Shown: positions 31,997-44,050, numbered from the stretch's first letter. The stretch: DNA of 64,000 bases from Branchinecta lynchi (GCA_023053575.1 JAKZAP010000022.1:15418518-15482517); one strand, 5' to 3'. The notes: generated from the letters alone by a model not told the origin. Made by a program: numbers and translations.

Positions 31997-33056
31997 CGTC
32001 TACGCAAAAATGACATACCCTAATTTATTTTCGCAAAACAACTTGAAATAGTCACTTCCATGTAGTCGGAATCCCTGCTGCAAAAATAACACATTTGAAC
32101 TGCATCTGGACGTTTTATGAAATAGAGTGATTTGTCTGTCCTACGTAGGACAAGAGTGACAAAAACAAAATAGAGTGACAATTCACACTATCGTGCGACA
32201 TATGGCAACCTGAACCTAAATGCTGCAGCAGCGGTGTTGCCACTCGACCGACACCGCTTCGTGTTGCCGGCCCCGTCAAAAAGTGGCATTTCCGCGGTAT
32301 CCTTCAACCAAAATGCGGTAAATTGCGGAGCATGCGCAAAATTTCCAAAAGTCTCGATCTTTTCTATTTTTGGTGGAGAAAGGGTAAAATAAAATGATTG
32401 TGGTGAACAGAGGGGTTACTAGAAAAAATGTTTGGTGGGCGGGACAGGGTATTTACCGACTGGCTGGTCATTTTTACCGACTGTTTTTTACACAAAAACA
32501 ACTTTTTTTTCTATAAAAAAACGACTATTTTGACGAAAAATCGACCAACAAAGGTCTCCCACGGGACAAGCTGCCGACTAGGGTCAATAATTAAGGTCCG
32601 TAGTTGACTTCCGTGAATCAACGTATAGCTTTGAAATTTCTGCTTTTCTTGCCAGACAAAAGACAAGCAACTTCAGTTTGACAAACTAAGTACGGGAACA
32701 AAAGCGGTATAAAGAGCCATTTCGCGGCGTAAACACGGATGCGGAATAATAAAAATTTGATGCGGCATTTTGCCTCGGAATCGCGGCATATGTGGCAACA
32801 CCGTACATCAATGTTGCGGGATGCTTGACACAAGATCAAGCAGCAAGAGAAGCGAAAAGGCGCCTTCGGCGCTTTTCTCCTCTTTGGGATGAAATTAACC
32901 CCACCCCACACACACACACAATATTGTCCGTCAGCCGGTAATAAAAAAGGACGAAGCGCCACAATATTTTGAAACATGTATGTATTTTTTCTTAAAGACA
33001 GTCTTTTGTTTAGAAAAAGTCGATAAACAATAAGTAGCTCGCCACTAAACACCTAA
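31997..33056. other. intergenic repeats, including two hAT-like fragments
   Basis: Segment 32408-32600 starts CAGAGGGGTTACTAG and reads 'ggtatttaccgactggctgg', i.e. an inverted copy of the 2480-2870 family. A weaker fragment lies at 32925-33020. The rest is unassigned. Confidence 0.55.
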
Positions 33057-33476
33057 GGTGTATTCTCACCGTCCCGAGAACTCCTCTCGAGGAGTCCCCG
33101 CGTTTTTGTTTGTCCCGGGGACTCAGTCCCCGTATTCTCGCGAATCCCTGCGGACTGGGGAATACTCCGGTTATCGTCACCCCGAAGTGCAATTTAAGGT
33201 AATCATCAAAGAGGACTCCCTTTCAGATTCGGAGGGGAATCAGTTTTTGCTGGTGATGGTGCAACGTAAAATAATTAAAAAATAATCGGAATAAATTAAA
33301 CCAAAAATAAAGTGGATCCAGACTAGTTTCATCAGCTGCATATTTTTTTCTAACAAAATCCATTTTAGAAGTGTTCTCGTTGTTTTCCCAGGCGGAGTCC
33401 ACGTGAAGTGACTCCAACTATTCTCGCCGTTCCCTTCAATTCCCCGAGGAGTCCTCGGGAACGGCGATAATACGCC
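33057..33476. mobile_element. foldback MITE with CTCGCCGTTCCC termini, copy 2
   Basis: Starts GGTGTATTCTCACCGTCCCG and ends GGGAACGGCGATAATACGCC, with internal 'gaggagtccccgcgtttttg' shared with 26819-27231. A C run of about 15 lies just outside its right end. Confidence 0.82.
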
Positions 33477-34689
33477 TTCAGACCCCCCCCCCCCCCCTCT
33501 AGTTCTGTTATGAGCAAGACTAGAGAAAACATTAATCAGGTCTTGTCATGTCTTTTTTGCGAAGGCAATCAATACCGATAAGCTATCCCTTTTTGAAAAA
33601 ATCCACATTTCCAAATGCAAACTGCTTACCAGCAAATTATGCTCTCTTAAATAACGGAGACAAATGTCGTAGCATTCATTTTGCGGTTATTCGCTGACAT
33701 TCAAGATATGAAGAGGTAAAGACGGATATCACATTTCGACCCACATGCCCATTACTGTCCTCGAATGAAATTTTTTAATATACGATAAAGATCCATATCC
33801 GATTTTCACTTTTAAGATAAGGGTATAGCAAAAAGCAACCAACTTGCGGCGAGATTCAGAGAAATGGGCAAAGACGGCACAATGCGCGCACCTCCAAAAC
33901 TTCAAAGCGCAGCCACCTATAAAAACCGCCCAAACGCGCATGATATGGCAACACTGATTCATAAAGGTACGACAATCGGGTGATGATGCAAAAGTATGCA
34001 GTCGTCGTGTCACATATGGAAGTCTCTATTTTCCATTTACTACCGAAACTGATTGTCCCTAGAACGGTATATAAATGTAAACGCGCGTCCGGCGCATCGC
34101 TGGCCGCTCGGCTCTATATATATAGATACAAATATAAATATTAATTAGAATCGAATTTCCCTATTTCTTTCATGGCCTCACAGAAACGTCACTGCTCGCG
34201 CATAATAGGCTGAGGTAAAGTTTACACCAACTTTTTCGCTTAGCGCTGGCACAGGGGGCATCCCAGATCAGAATTTCCAACATGAAGCTTCGGAACTGAC
34301 ACTTTTCCAGGACAAGCGAGCCCTAATTTGTAGATAAATACTCCTTGAGCCCAAGCTGTCTGGGAAACATAAACACTTGCCAAAAAGGGCCGAAATATCG
34401 CTGGTAAGGCATCGTAGCTGACCCATCCGCTTTATGCATTATTTGAATGAATGAAACAATTTATTTTCCATTAAAATTGGCCCGAGGGGGACCTGGACGG
34501 AGTAAAAAAAATTAGAAAATAAGAGAAAAAACAACAACAACACGCAATACAATATTTTAACACAACAACAATGTAAGAGAACTATTAGCACGTAAATGCG
34601 TATAAACCGCTGGATCTGTTTAACGAACTTTCAAACTATTCATCCCTCAATCGCAGTCACAGGATCGGCAAGATGGTATTTTCTACTAA
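33477..34689. other. intergenic, little recognised
   Basis: Contains a C run at 33484-33498, a TA-rich stretch 'ctatatatatagatac' near 34114 and a fragment of the 'cttggcaagggtcc' family at 34340-34450. No gene was supported. Confidence 0.45.
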
Positions 34690-35610
34690 TTTTTGTATTC
34701 TTTGCCCATGGGGGGAGACTCGACAGATACATACCGATAATAATAAGATCTAATATTTTGACGTTGGGATTGTAGCATTATATGCCAAAGTGGTGCCAAA
34801 GCTAAAACATGTGGCAGAGCCACAGCATTGTAGAGACGTGCAAGAATACGTCGGTTATACACACACTTAAAAGAAACTAGGGTACCGTAACACATCCGTA
34901 CTTTTTCTGATAAGTCGACGACTAGACCAAGAAGGTAACCTGTGAGGCAACCTGTAGGGACAATATACTGGCTACCAAGCTTAACAGAAATATTATCAGC
35001 TTCTTTTTCCCCATTAAAAATAAGCACCTCGCTTATTATTTTCTTCAATAGGCTTAACCTACCGGCTCAGATTCAAAATATCATCCGCATAATTTACTAA
35101 AGAAATATCTAAACCACGAAAAATACAACAAATACACACTACTTCTTGCGCGTCAATATTGCGCCCTAATACTGTTATTGTAAACTGGCGGAGAAGTGAT
35201 CGCCCCTTGACGGATTCCCTTACGGACTGGGACAACGGCATCAGAAACAACCGGCCTAAGTGCTGACGGAACTTTAACTTTGAGCTAACTGTACACATTT
35301 CTGAGAGGTAATACAAAGGACCTCTCGAGTCCGCGCTTGAAGACACACAGCAACAGATGGGCGTGTATACCGAGCCGAATGCCCTGCTGACATCATGGCC
35401 GGCTAGGACTAGCTTCTCACCACGCTTATCAGTCTTAAGCGACGTTAGCTAAAAGACGATGGATATGTTCAAGACTAATACTGGCTTTAAACCCGAACAG
35501 ATTATCAGGGGTCGTGCAAGCACGATTAATATCATCAATTATTAGAAGCTCGAAAAGCTTACATAAAACCAGAGCAACCGAGATCGGCCGGTAAGACGCA
35601 TATTGACCAG
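34690..35610 (-). mobile_element. LINE reverse transcriptase fragment
   Basis: In the minus strand, with frame changes, motifs appear in family order: YRPISVALVLCKLFELLI with DNLFGFK (about 35600-35450), SRAFGSVY for the first Asp block, then NYADDILNLSR at about 35070, and ISVKLGSQYI plus YNRRILARLYNAVALPHVL downstream. NYADDI is the RT catalytic box. It is dead (frameshifts, no intact ORF). Confidence 0.85.
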
Positions 35611-35639
35611 GTCTCGGAAAAACGGCGTTTTTCTGTATT

Positions 35640-36130
35640 TATCTACCTACCGACTACCGATCAGGTGCGTCGGAACGTAAGTTTGCTATGGCATATAAGA
35701 AACTCGCGAGTGCGGTTGCGAGAACCCAGCAGTCCGGTTTCGATATAATACTCGCTGGTGACTTGCATTGTAATCTTTTTGACCGAAAAAATCCCGCTCG
35801 CAAGTGCTTCTCGCTTAACTCTCTTGAGGTGATACCAAATTCTTAAAACAAAGACCATCACATCGATCACCCCCTCCTTTGTTGATACGTCAATAACTGG
35901 GTCAGACCATCTACCCGTTTCTAATGATTTTGGACTGGGATCGGGCGGAGCTCTCCCCCTTGTGCCGGCAAAAAATGGACCAGGAAACGAGATTGGAACA
36001 AAATTGATATACCTACTTACCACTCGGTTTGCGTTAGTATCTTATCGAAAATTAGGATCCCGGTCTATCTCCTCCGGCAAGGTTCTTGTGTATCTACTTC
36101 AGAGAAACAAATCGACCTTAATATTTATTG
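35640..36130 (+). mobile_element. LINE APE-type endonuclease fragment
   Basis: The plus strand encodes AYKKLASAVARTQQ, then DIILAGDLHCNLFD. After a frameshift it reads PSFVDTSITGSDHLPVSND. GD(F/L)N-like and SDHLPV are the catalytic boxes of LINE endonucleases. It lies head to head with the RT fragment at 34690-35610, so the two are separate pieces or an inverted insertion. Confidence 0.75.
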
Positions 36131-36184
36131 CAGTGAAATCATCCATTCGATGCGGTGCGCTGAAAATAGTGCAGTTCCTGTCCG

Positions 36185-36620
36185 CCGAGTCAAAATCGGT
36201 ACTGAAACACCCAAGCACGTTTCCTTGTCCCTAAATCAGACCTCCAATCAACTTCAAATTAAACTTTTACTTTTCACAAATTTTCCGGTTTTTGCCGGAT
36301 ACTGGGTGAACTATTCGTCCGGCGAGAAAATAAATTTCATATTCGGATTCAGCATGTCTCCTTACCCCTAATTCGACTATTTCATTATCTTCTAAAAAAA
36401 TATTTTATATTCCCCTTAATTTCTAACCCCTCCCCCACCCCTAATATAGAGCTACAAAGCCCATCTTCGAACCTGACCTGTACTTTGACCTAAAGAGTCC
36501 TCATGCCAAGTTTGATCAAAATATATCAACCCCTTCGAGAGTTATCGTGCTAACAGACGGACGGACAACTGTTGCGATGTCATATAGGTATCCCTCCACT
36601 TACGTTTTGGGATCCCAAAA
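36185..36620 (+). mobile_element. pearl/HINE-like element, family A, short copy
   Basis: One core unit ('ttttccggtttttgccggat'), then the 3' segment with 'aagtttgatcaaaatat' and 'gagagttatcgtgctaacag', (GACG)n at 36551-36567, 'gcgatgtcatataggtatcc' and the terminal palindrome TTTTGGGATCCCAAAA at 36605-36620. Confidence 0.75.
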
Positions 36621-37329
36621 AGGGGAAGAATTGGGCACCTCGAGGCTTAAATCATATTTATTTATGACAACACAAACAAGAATGGCACGATAAACTGACA
36701 GAAGGAATGAAAAGAGAATGTGAAATAAACCACTCTATCCAGTGTGCAACTTTGGGAGGTAGAAATTTAGAAAAATACTAAAAGCACATACTTTGAAAAA
36801 AAAAAATGAAAAAAAAAGAGAACCCCCGAGCTATGCCTCATTACTGGTATTTAGGCAAGGGCCCAAGTAAATTTCTGACCTTCTTGGCAAGGGTCCCCTT
36901 CAGGCTCAAAACCGCTGGAAAAACGAACTTGTTGGTTTCTCCCACACGTTCGTTTTTCCAATTTGAGTGGTTTTGAGCCTGAAGAGGACCCTTGCCAAGA
37001 CGGGCCAAAATATAGCTCCAATAAAATTCAGCTGACGTATCCGTTTTGCACTATGATTCGCGGTCAGCTTGGGCTGAAAGAATATTTATCAAGGGCCAAA
37101 GCGTTTGTCATCACCGCCTGAAAATCTTGGGGAAACCTTAACGGAGCTGAGAAGAACTTAGGGACTGGAACCATAACGTGGGTTTATCACCGGACTCTAT
37201 AGTCAGAAGTTTGATAACAAATGTTTGCACATCTTTTTTTTTAAACGTTATAAGAATATATCTGTCATGCCCTCTGAAAACGTTAGTTCCGTAGGTTGAC
37301 ACTGTGCATGGCTTCTGCTACGAAATTAC
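36621..37329. repeat. intergenic with palindromic 'cttggcaagggtcc' element, copy 5
   Basis: 36880-37085 carries both arms ('gaccttcttggcaagggtcc' and 'gaggacccttgccaagacgg') around 'cccacacg', ending 'gtcagcttgggctgaaagaa'. The rest is unassigned. Confidence 0.65.
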
Positions 37330-37510
37330 TTGAGCAACCTATCCATGAGTATTCTTCCGCCACCATTCGATATTGCTCGCGAACGACCTGCAAGAGCGGC
37401 CTCAGTGGTGATCCCAAAAATCCAACAGGTAAAATGTGACCATGTACGGTATGAAAAGACGTTTGTACCGTCTTTCGTTAAAATTTTATATTGTTTAGTG
37501 TTTACATGTA
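37330..37510 (+). mobile_element. LINE ORF2 C-terminal fragment
   Basis: Encodes IPKIQQVKCDHVRYEKTFVP SFVKILY-like sequence, the same tail type as at 24740 and 43850. The longer open frame that continues to 37800 runs through two G homopolymers and is not meaningful. Confidence 0.6.
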
Positions 37511-38434
37511 TATATGACGATTTTGACAAATTTGGATTTCACCATGATAATTTGAAAAGAAGAAAACTAATATCTATCTTCCTATCATGTTGGACGGGGG
37601 GGGGGGGGGGGAACCCATCAAATTGCATATATAGACCTAGATATCCTCGACTATACCAACTTAGATTTGATTCCAGTCACGGGTCAAAAACTTTACTAAT
37701 GGGCAAACTAGGCCCACTTGCCCATCAGCGGGGGGGGGGGGGGGGTGGGGGTAGTTCAACACCACTTCGATATTCCCAATCCGATGATGCACCAGCATAA
37801 AGGAATTTCATCGCTATCTCTAGTTTTTGTCAAGTTAAATATAAGATGAAAAACATAACATAAGAAATAACATAACATAAAACATAAGAAATGGGCAATC
37901 TGGGCCCAATAACCCCTGAACCACGCGGGGGGGGGGGGTTATGGACCGCAAAATTCAACACATTACAACAGAAGTTTCGTCTCGAAACTTAACTTTTGAA
38001 AGGGTAATAACAGAAATATTCTCAAAACTTTTAACAGAAGGATGCGAAAACACGTGTTTTATGTTATCAAACTTCTGACAGTGTAGTAAATACAATATTT
38101 CAATGCCGAAATGGTTTCCAGTCCCCTCTCGAAACACTCATGAATACTACTTCTAATGGCTGGTTGCTGCTATTATGCGTTATGACAAATTTCAACACAA
38201 GCGTAAAAGGCCTATCAACTCTTACGAAATATCTAAAATTCTGACTTTAGTAAACACACAACGCACTCAAAACCAGGACCGATACTAGGAACACACTAGA
38301 CGACTTACTCACGAGTGCGACCTAAATTGACCAGTGTCTGATTGGCTAACGAGATCTGAGTTGTCCAATGAGAAACGAGCAAACGGTCATCCAGCGGAAA
38401 TATCAGAATTTCCGGCAGCTTCAGGCAAGATCTG
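37511..38434. other. intergenic with three long G runs
   Basis: G runs of 13-18 lie near 37597, 37730 and 37927. A 'gggcaaactaggcccacttg' phrase is repeated around them. Nothing else was recognised. Confidence 0.45.
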
Positions 38435-39044
38435 AGCCTCGTTGTTGTTGCATGCAGCAGGTCCACTTCTCGGCCGATTCCGGACTGATTCTTTCTACAT
38501 CCGTTTTTGCACTGCAGCGCTTCCGAGGAAGACGGCCGCGCTTCTCGAGAATCGCGGACTTGCTCACCAATCAAGTCCGTGCTTCCCTGCAAGACGCTGC
38601 AGCGCTGCCGCTTCAACCAAGAAGAAAGCGAGTCCAAAAACGCATGTTGTGCAAAAGCAAAGAGGTGCTGCAGCCGCGATGTTGGCACAAAAACGAGGCT
38701 CTGATAATAACCCTTCACAGAATGTCACGCTTGCTGTTACAAACATAGTATAGCGGCACAAGACAGGAGCCCCGTTTTTGTTGCAATAGCGCTGCCGCAT
38801 CGCTGTTGCAACATTTCTTTGCTTTTGCATAATATGCGTTTTTGAATTCACTTTCTTCTTGGTTGAAGCGGCAGCGCTGCAGCATCTTGCAGGGAAGCAC
38901 GGACTTGGTCGGGGAGCAAGTCCGTGATTCTCGAGAACCGCTGCCGTCTTCCTCGGAAGCGCTGCAGTCCAAAAACGGATGTAGAAAGAATCAGTCCGGA
39001 ATCGGCCGAGAAGTGGACCTGCAGCATGGAACAAAAACGAGGCT
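38435..39044. mobile_element. GC-rich foldback element
   Basis: Arms 38435-38703 and 38779-39044 are inverted copies with few differences. Their ends are AGCCTCGTT and AACGAGGCT, and shared blocks include 'ggtccacttctcggccgatt' and 'gcggcagcgctgcag'. Six frames are open because of the GC content. The peptides mirror each other and match nothing known. Confidence 0.85.
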
Positions 39045-39906
39045 AGGGTTAGGGCTGCTTCCCCTTCTCATATGGCCGATTATTTTAGCCATCAATCCAA
39101 AGGGGACCGTCTGAAAATCGTAATCCCCGCCATTGAATTGCCTTATTTGTGTTAATATGGACGAGAACCACTAAATCGGCTTGACCGTTATATCGGTTTT
39201 CAAAATAAACTGAACTGAATCTATTACGTTTGTGATAGACTAATGCAAGGTCTCCAAAAACGCGATAAAGCAGAATGTCTGTCTTCGTGTCACTCATGGA
39301 AACCATTCCCATCCTGAAAGCTTTTTAAGGAACTGGAAGCCATCAATGTAAATGAAACTATCCCCCCCCCTCCCATCTCGTAATATTGAGATACTGCAAG
39401 GTCAAGAAGACAGCAATCAAGCAGGCCTGGCTTTATGCGTATCGTCTACTATGGGAATCCTTAAAGCACAACTCTTACTAGAAATGATCTTTTCCCTATG
39501 AAATGAACCAGAAAAAAACCTTTTGTAAATACCATTCCTTCCCGCCTAAAACTAACGATTCTCTTGTTAGCGCTTGTCGACTATATCCAGCCTTCCTCCT
39601 CTCCGACGCGGCGGCTGGGCGCAAAACATTTAAAAACTGAACCGTGCCTTGGTTAAGAAGTGGGAAAATTAAGCAAATATAAGAAGTAATAGAGTCCTTA
39701 TATGTGAAAGAGTTGTCAGCGTAGATTGAAGATTACGGCAAACTTTTCGTTGGGTGACGGGAAAACTCGGAAATACCGAAAAAGGGCTAAAAATTCGTAG
39801 TTACGAGACGAAACAATGGAGAAAGCTGGGGATTTTAGAAGCTTATAATTCCATATGGGAGCTAAGTATATTATAAAAGGCAGAATAAGCAAGAGGGGTC
39901 CTTTAA
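39045..39906. other. intergenic, unassigned
   Basis: No supported gene or element, apart from a C run at 39363. Confidence 0.45.
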
Positions 39907-40266
39907 GCTGCTTTCACATTGACGCGTTGAGGCTTTCACAATGAGCTATGCAACATCTGCGTTGCGCTTGCGGTGACGCAACGCAGAGCTTACGCAGACA
40001 AATAAAAAGCAACGCACCAGATCTTTTAGTGAAAAATAGAAGTTTCTGAAGACAAACTGTAGAAAACCCACTAATGATCAAGACAAATTTAGTAATGATG
40101 AAAGAAACGAGAATTCAGCATAAGAAACCGAGAAAGGAAAACGTAAATAGGCATCCCGCGTGGAAGCTTGTCGCGCAGGTGCGAAACATACGCTACGCAA
40201 CCTGTACGCAGCGCAAGACAAACGAGTACGCAGCGCATCGCAACGACGCGTCAATGTGAAAGCAGC
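39907..40266. mobile_element. TTTAA-flanked MITE with GCTGCTTTCACATTGACGCG termini
   Basis: Termini GCTGCTTTCACATTGACGCG and CGCGTCAATGTGAAAGCAGC are perfect inverted repeats, flanked by TTTAA (39902-39906, 40267-40271). A diverged relative is at 54171-54566. Confidence 0.88.
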
Positions 40267-40637
40267 TTTAAGCTTATGGAAGCTGAAGATTCTGCTGAAG
40301 GTTATTATTAGTTCTTGATTAAGGGCAGGATGTCTCTGGATTAAATCTGTTGATCTCAGGCTTATGCCTATAGCTTCGGACACTGTTTGTTTTCAATTTG
40401 AATGTCCACTTTCTTAGGATATAGGACCACACCTAACCAAGTTGGTACCAGTGAATTTAATACACTTGCCATCTGTTTCAGGCTATAGACGGGAGACGAG
40501 CATTCCAACTTCTGGCAAGGCAGATAGAAAATAATCAAGACCGGAAAGGCAGATAGAAAAAAAAGAGTTAACATCTCATCTGGTGTCTTAGGATCGTATC
40601 CTGGCTGAGTATTTCAAGTCCAAGGCAGTTCAATAAT
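40267..40637 (-). other. probable septin 3' UTR
   Basis: Follows the stop codon in gene sense. A variant poly(A) signal ATTAAA occurs on the minus strand at 40456-40461, about 180 nt after the stop. This is the only candidate I see before the MITE at 39907-40266, and it is weak evidence. Confidence 0.3.
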
Positions 40638-40823
40638 TCACTTCTTTTTGCTCTTTAGGGTCAATGTATGGTGACCTGGCAAGGAACTGCTGGAGGCTGA
40701 CTGAAGTTGTTGTTTTCTTTTCATGAGTTCTTCCTGATCCATTTCGAGTTGCCGCTTGGCTTCTTCGTAACGCTTCTTTTCATCGGCATGTTCCCGCTTG
40801 AGGCGCTCGAATCGGTTGTGGAG
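40638..40823 (-). CDS. septin last exon (coiled coil, stop)
   Basis: 61 codons and a TGA (40640-40638). Acceptor AATTCTAG|CTCCAC, phase 0. Encodes LHNRFERLKREHADEKKRYE followed by EEAKRQLEMDQEEL-type heptads, then a short Ser-rich and basic tail ending LTLKSKKK. It continues the coiled coil of the previous exon and forms the variable C-terminus of SEPT6-group proteins. Confidence 0.92.
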   Translation of the reverse strand, partial: LHNRFERLKREHADEKKRYEEAKRQLEMDQEELMKRKQQLQSASSSSLPGHHTLTLKSKKK

Positions 40824-40874
40824 CTAGAATTATAGTTAGATAGTACAGATAACACAGTTTAGAAAGTTTGTTAA

Positions 40875-41823
40875 AGTATAACGGAAAAGCCAACTTATTT
40901 TATTATCATTTAACCGAATACACTGGATTTGGATCGTGTTAAAGTTTAACTGAAAAGGACTTAGATAGGACAATCTAGTTACCCATCATTTATTCACTTA
41001 AAGAAGCTTGAAAAACCGGCGAAAATACTTTTCTTCGTTGCTCCACTATTCACGAATAATCAATTTTCAAATATTGGAATTTACTTGTCTGATTTTTTTT
41101 AATTTTGATTATTTTAACACTGTGGCTGTTCCTCAAGTAGCCTACTTATGTCTTCTTCTGAAGAAGACATATAGCTCTGTCTTCTTCAAACCTTTCACAC
41201 ATTAGAACTTCCTTTTTCAAATTTGGCAAGTGGCTGTGCAAGCACAACCGATATTATTCAAATTGGTCGATGATACATGATCTACGTTTGAAGAATCCGA
41301 TCCAGGTGAGCTCTAAGAAGCAAGATAAAATAAATGCCAATTACAGTCATATTGGCACCATCTGAGCTGAGCCTAGAACTTAGTTAGTTGCTGCCCTGTT
41401 TGATAATTTTTTTTTTAACCTATTTCTTCGATATTTAGTACTTTTTAATGTTTATTTGTAAATCTGATATTTTATTTTGAGTGTTACAGATCACGTGCAC
41501 TAGGATTATAAAAAATTAATGTACGTATTGTAAATGCTTTAACCTTTTTCTTGTCTCGTCACTTTGGTGGAATAAAAGTATTTCATTCATTCATTAATTT
41601 CTATGCTCTATGTGCTTGTATCTGTGTTGTACGCTCGACGAAAGGGATTGACGAAAAATAAGTGTTCACGCAATGAGATACCTTCCGTAAGCTGATAACT
41701 GGCCACTGAAACTCCATTCTAGACGTCATTTCTAGAGCAAATAATGAACAAAAAAAATCAATCCAAAAAATGCAGTGTATTCAGCTAAATGGTACAAAAA
41801 TAAGTTGGCTTTCCAGGTAAACT
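40875..41823 (+). mobile_element. TTAA-flanked AGTTTAACTG MITE, copy 4, with insertions
   Basis: Two left ends occur: TTAA-AGTATAACGG at 40871 and TTAA-AGTTTAACTG at 40939. The right end GGTAAACT-TTAA is at 41816-41827. The middle (41095-41600) is an unrelated insertion ending 'gaataaaagtatttcattca', a LINE (ATTC)n tail. Confidence 0.65.
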
Positions 41824-41827
41824 TTAA

Positions 41828-42230
41828 GGAATTTCTTTATTTGTCACTAATTGGCCATCCCCAAACGAAAAGTTCTACTATGACACGGATAATTTAAATC
41901 AGCTCGCTTAAGGTGATCTCAGCTCAATGCGTGAACAATCATTTTTCGTAAAGGGTTTTCGTCAAGCATACAGCACAGGTACAAGCGCACAGAGGTACCA
42001 CAAATCCGACAGGGAAATCCACTATATGAAAAGTGATAATTCGTGAATAGAGGAGCAACTGGAGCTTTCATCGGGTCTTCAAGTCTCTTAAGTAAATAAG
42101 TGACGGGTAACTATATTTTCTATAAGGTTTGAAGCCAAGCTGACTATCTTATTTAACTATATTTTCCTATCTAAGCACTTTTTGGTCAAACTTTATCATG
42201 TAATACATGGATGCGCATTCTTTTGTTCAA
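41828..42230. repeat. AGTTTAACTG-family fragment
   Basis: Blocks 'acaagcgcacagaggtacca', 'ttcgtgaatagaggagcaac' and 'gtgacgggtaactata' match the right half of 10285-10734 in order. Confidence 0.6.
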
Positions 42231-42540
42231 TGTTCCCAAAATGATAATAATAATATAAAGCAAAAAACAGGCCAATGGCCTCTTAGGTAAACGTAAGGTT
42301 ACTTTCTTGCTGTCCTAACAAAATACTTTCTCTTTGAACTTTATGTGGTCGATGGCAGAAATTATTTTTCAGAAAATATTTTTCAGGCCCAGTTAGAAAT
42401 TATGTCTAAATGAGTGTATACTGTTATTTATCTTGTGTTGTTTTTCGTTGTTCTCTTTACTCCGCTTCCACCCAGTGTATTTGGCGGGTTACAAATAAAA
42501 TAAATATATAATAAGTAAAATATATATATATATCAGTTAA

Positions 42541-43014
42541 AGGGCATGTCTTACTTATAATGCTAATGCAAGCTACTTCCACAATCACTCCGCATATTTC
42601 TAAATCCAGAGACCCCAATTTCGTACAGTACAGTCTAACCCCTCTAACAAAATCACGCTGATTTTTTCACTTGCCGTGTTTTGCTACCTTCGATGTGTAT
42701 CCCGCTGTCGACGGTTGTCTGCGAGATATTTCTCCATCAGAAAGTCAACGGGTCTCGCAAAAGGCTTAAAACAGCAAAACGTGGGTTATTAGATTTAGAT
42801 TTAGATTTATTGTAAAATTCAGGTACAAAATTTCGTAGTTGTCCAACCAAATTGTTTGACCTTTGTCAAGTAATATATACAACAATTGTTAAAATCAAAT
42901 TCGTAATCAAAATAAAAGGTAAACCATTGAAGTCAACTAAGCACAGCATAGTTTTAGAGTATTCAAATATTCTGAAATACTCTAAGTTGAAGAGTAAATA
43001 GTGCGAGGGGTCCT
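42541..43014 (+). mobile_element. TTAA-flanked MITE, family AGGACCTGTCTTAC, with insertion
   Basis: TTAA lies at 42537-42540 and 43015-43018. Left end AGGGCATGTCTTACTTA, right end CGAGGGGTCCT. The block 'tttgctaccttcgatgtgta' is shared with 57383-57755. A 'gatttagatttagattta' insertion interrupts the middle. Confidence 0.75.
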
Positions 43015-43313
43015 TTAAGTCAGCGATAATTCTCCTCTTCTTGGGTGATTTTGTTGCAAGTTCGTTCTTCGAGCTATAGCGTTAGCCTGATGAAGACCCT
43101 TGCCAAGGGGCTCCGAAACATTACTGGAATGATATGACTTTTTACTTCCTCAAGGAATTCTTCCTACCAACCTTAGCAGGCCGGCTTATTGCTCTTTGTG
43201 CCAAGTTAGAGAATGATCTATAATAATAATAATTTATCTGTAACCCACTGCACGAAAACAACAACTGAAGAAACACTATATAGTACAACAAAATAAACAA
43301 ATCAACAGAACAA
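43015..43313. other. septin intron spacer
   Basis: Contains 'cctgatgaagacccttgcca' (43086), a diverged half of the 'cttggcaagggtcc' family, and an inverted LINE-type tail 'aataataataatttatctgt' near 43222. Confidence 0.45.
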
Positions 43314-43483
43314 CACTGTAAAAAGTTTCTCCGTATAAAGATTAAACTTAAGTGCAGTATTTGCTACTCGGGTTCATCTTATCTCTATTTGGTATTAACC
43401 TTATCTGCGTAGAGATAAGAATAATCCGAGTAGCCAATACTGCAGTTAAGTTTAATCTTTATATGGAAAAACTTTTTACAGTG
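43314..43483. mobile_element. CACTGTAAAAA palindromic MITE, copy 1
   Basis: Ends CACTGTAAAAAGTTT and AACTTTTTACAGTG. The two halves carry 'cagtatttgctactcgggtt' and its complement around 'gagataag' motifs. Flanks here are not TA, unlike 51019-51187. Confidence 0.8.
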
Positions 43484-43754
43484 AGATGAGCCCGTGATAT
43501 GGAGTAAGCCATTTATATGCTTGTCCAGATAAATTATTATGAAGTTCCTAGAGTTTTGCCGTTATATCGGGAGCTTTGTATCTGCGTTCTCAACGACGAT
43601 CTCAGCACCTATTTCCAGCCTCATAATAATAAGTGTATTTAATAGCCCAGTGGCCATATACATAACACAACAATAATACACATTACAAGAGAAAAGAACA
43701 ATAATATTTTCCTACGGCTCACTACTAGCCTCACTACTAAGCTTGGTTGCTCTT

Positions 43755-43930
43755 AGCGACTATTGCTCACCAACACCTCGATTATCTCGAACGAAAGTTC
43801 AGAAAGTCACGTTTCTTAACCCCATCAATGAAAGGACCAAACGCTATCAAAAGAGTTTAGTGCCCGCACTCTTTGAAATCCTGAACAAACGACGAATGTT
43901 TTCTATAATATTTCAGCTTTTATTTTGACG
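43755..43930 (+). mobile_element. LINE ORF2 C-terminal fragment
   Basis: Encodes NERTKRYQKSLVPALFEILN before stops, the tail type seen at 24740 and 3871. Other sequence around it is unassigned. Confidence 0.6.
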
Positions 43931-44050
43931 GATATTTTCCTGATCACTGACATAATGTTATTTATAGAGTACCTGACAAAAATGGTACGTTCTGCAGCCT
44001 AACGTTGTGAAAGTTCGTTTCATAACAAACTATTATAATAATAATATATT

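Noticed and set aside
34081..34140. TA-rich 'ctatatatatagatac' as a promoter
   Set aside because: No gene follows on either strand within several kb; simple A/T richness is sufficient explanation.
37330..37800. A 156-residue plus-strand frame
   Set aside because: Only the first part is a LINE tail fragment; the rest runs through G homopolymers that read as polyglycine.
38368..39114. Long overlapping open frames on both strands (up to 156 residues)
   Set aside because: They are mirror products of the GC-rich foldback arms, have no known motif and no splice support.
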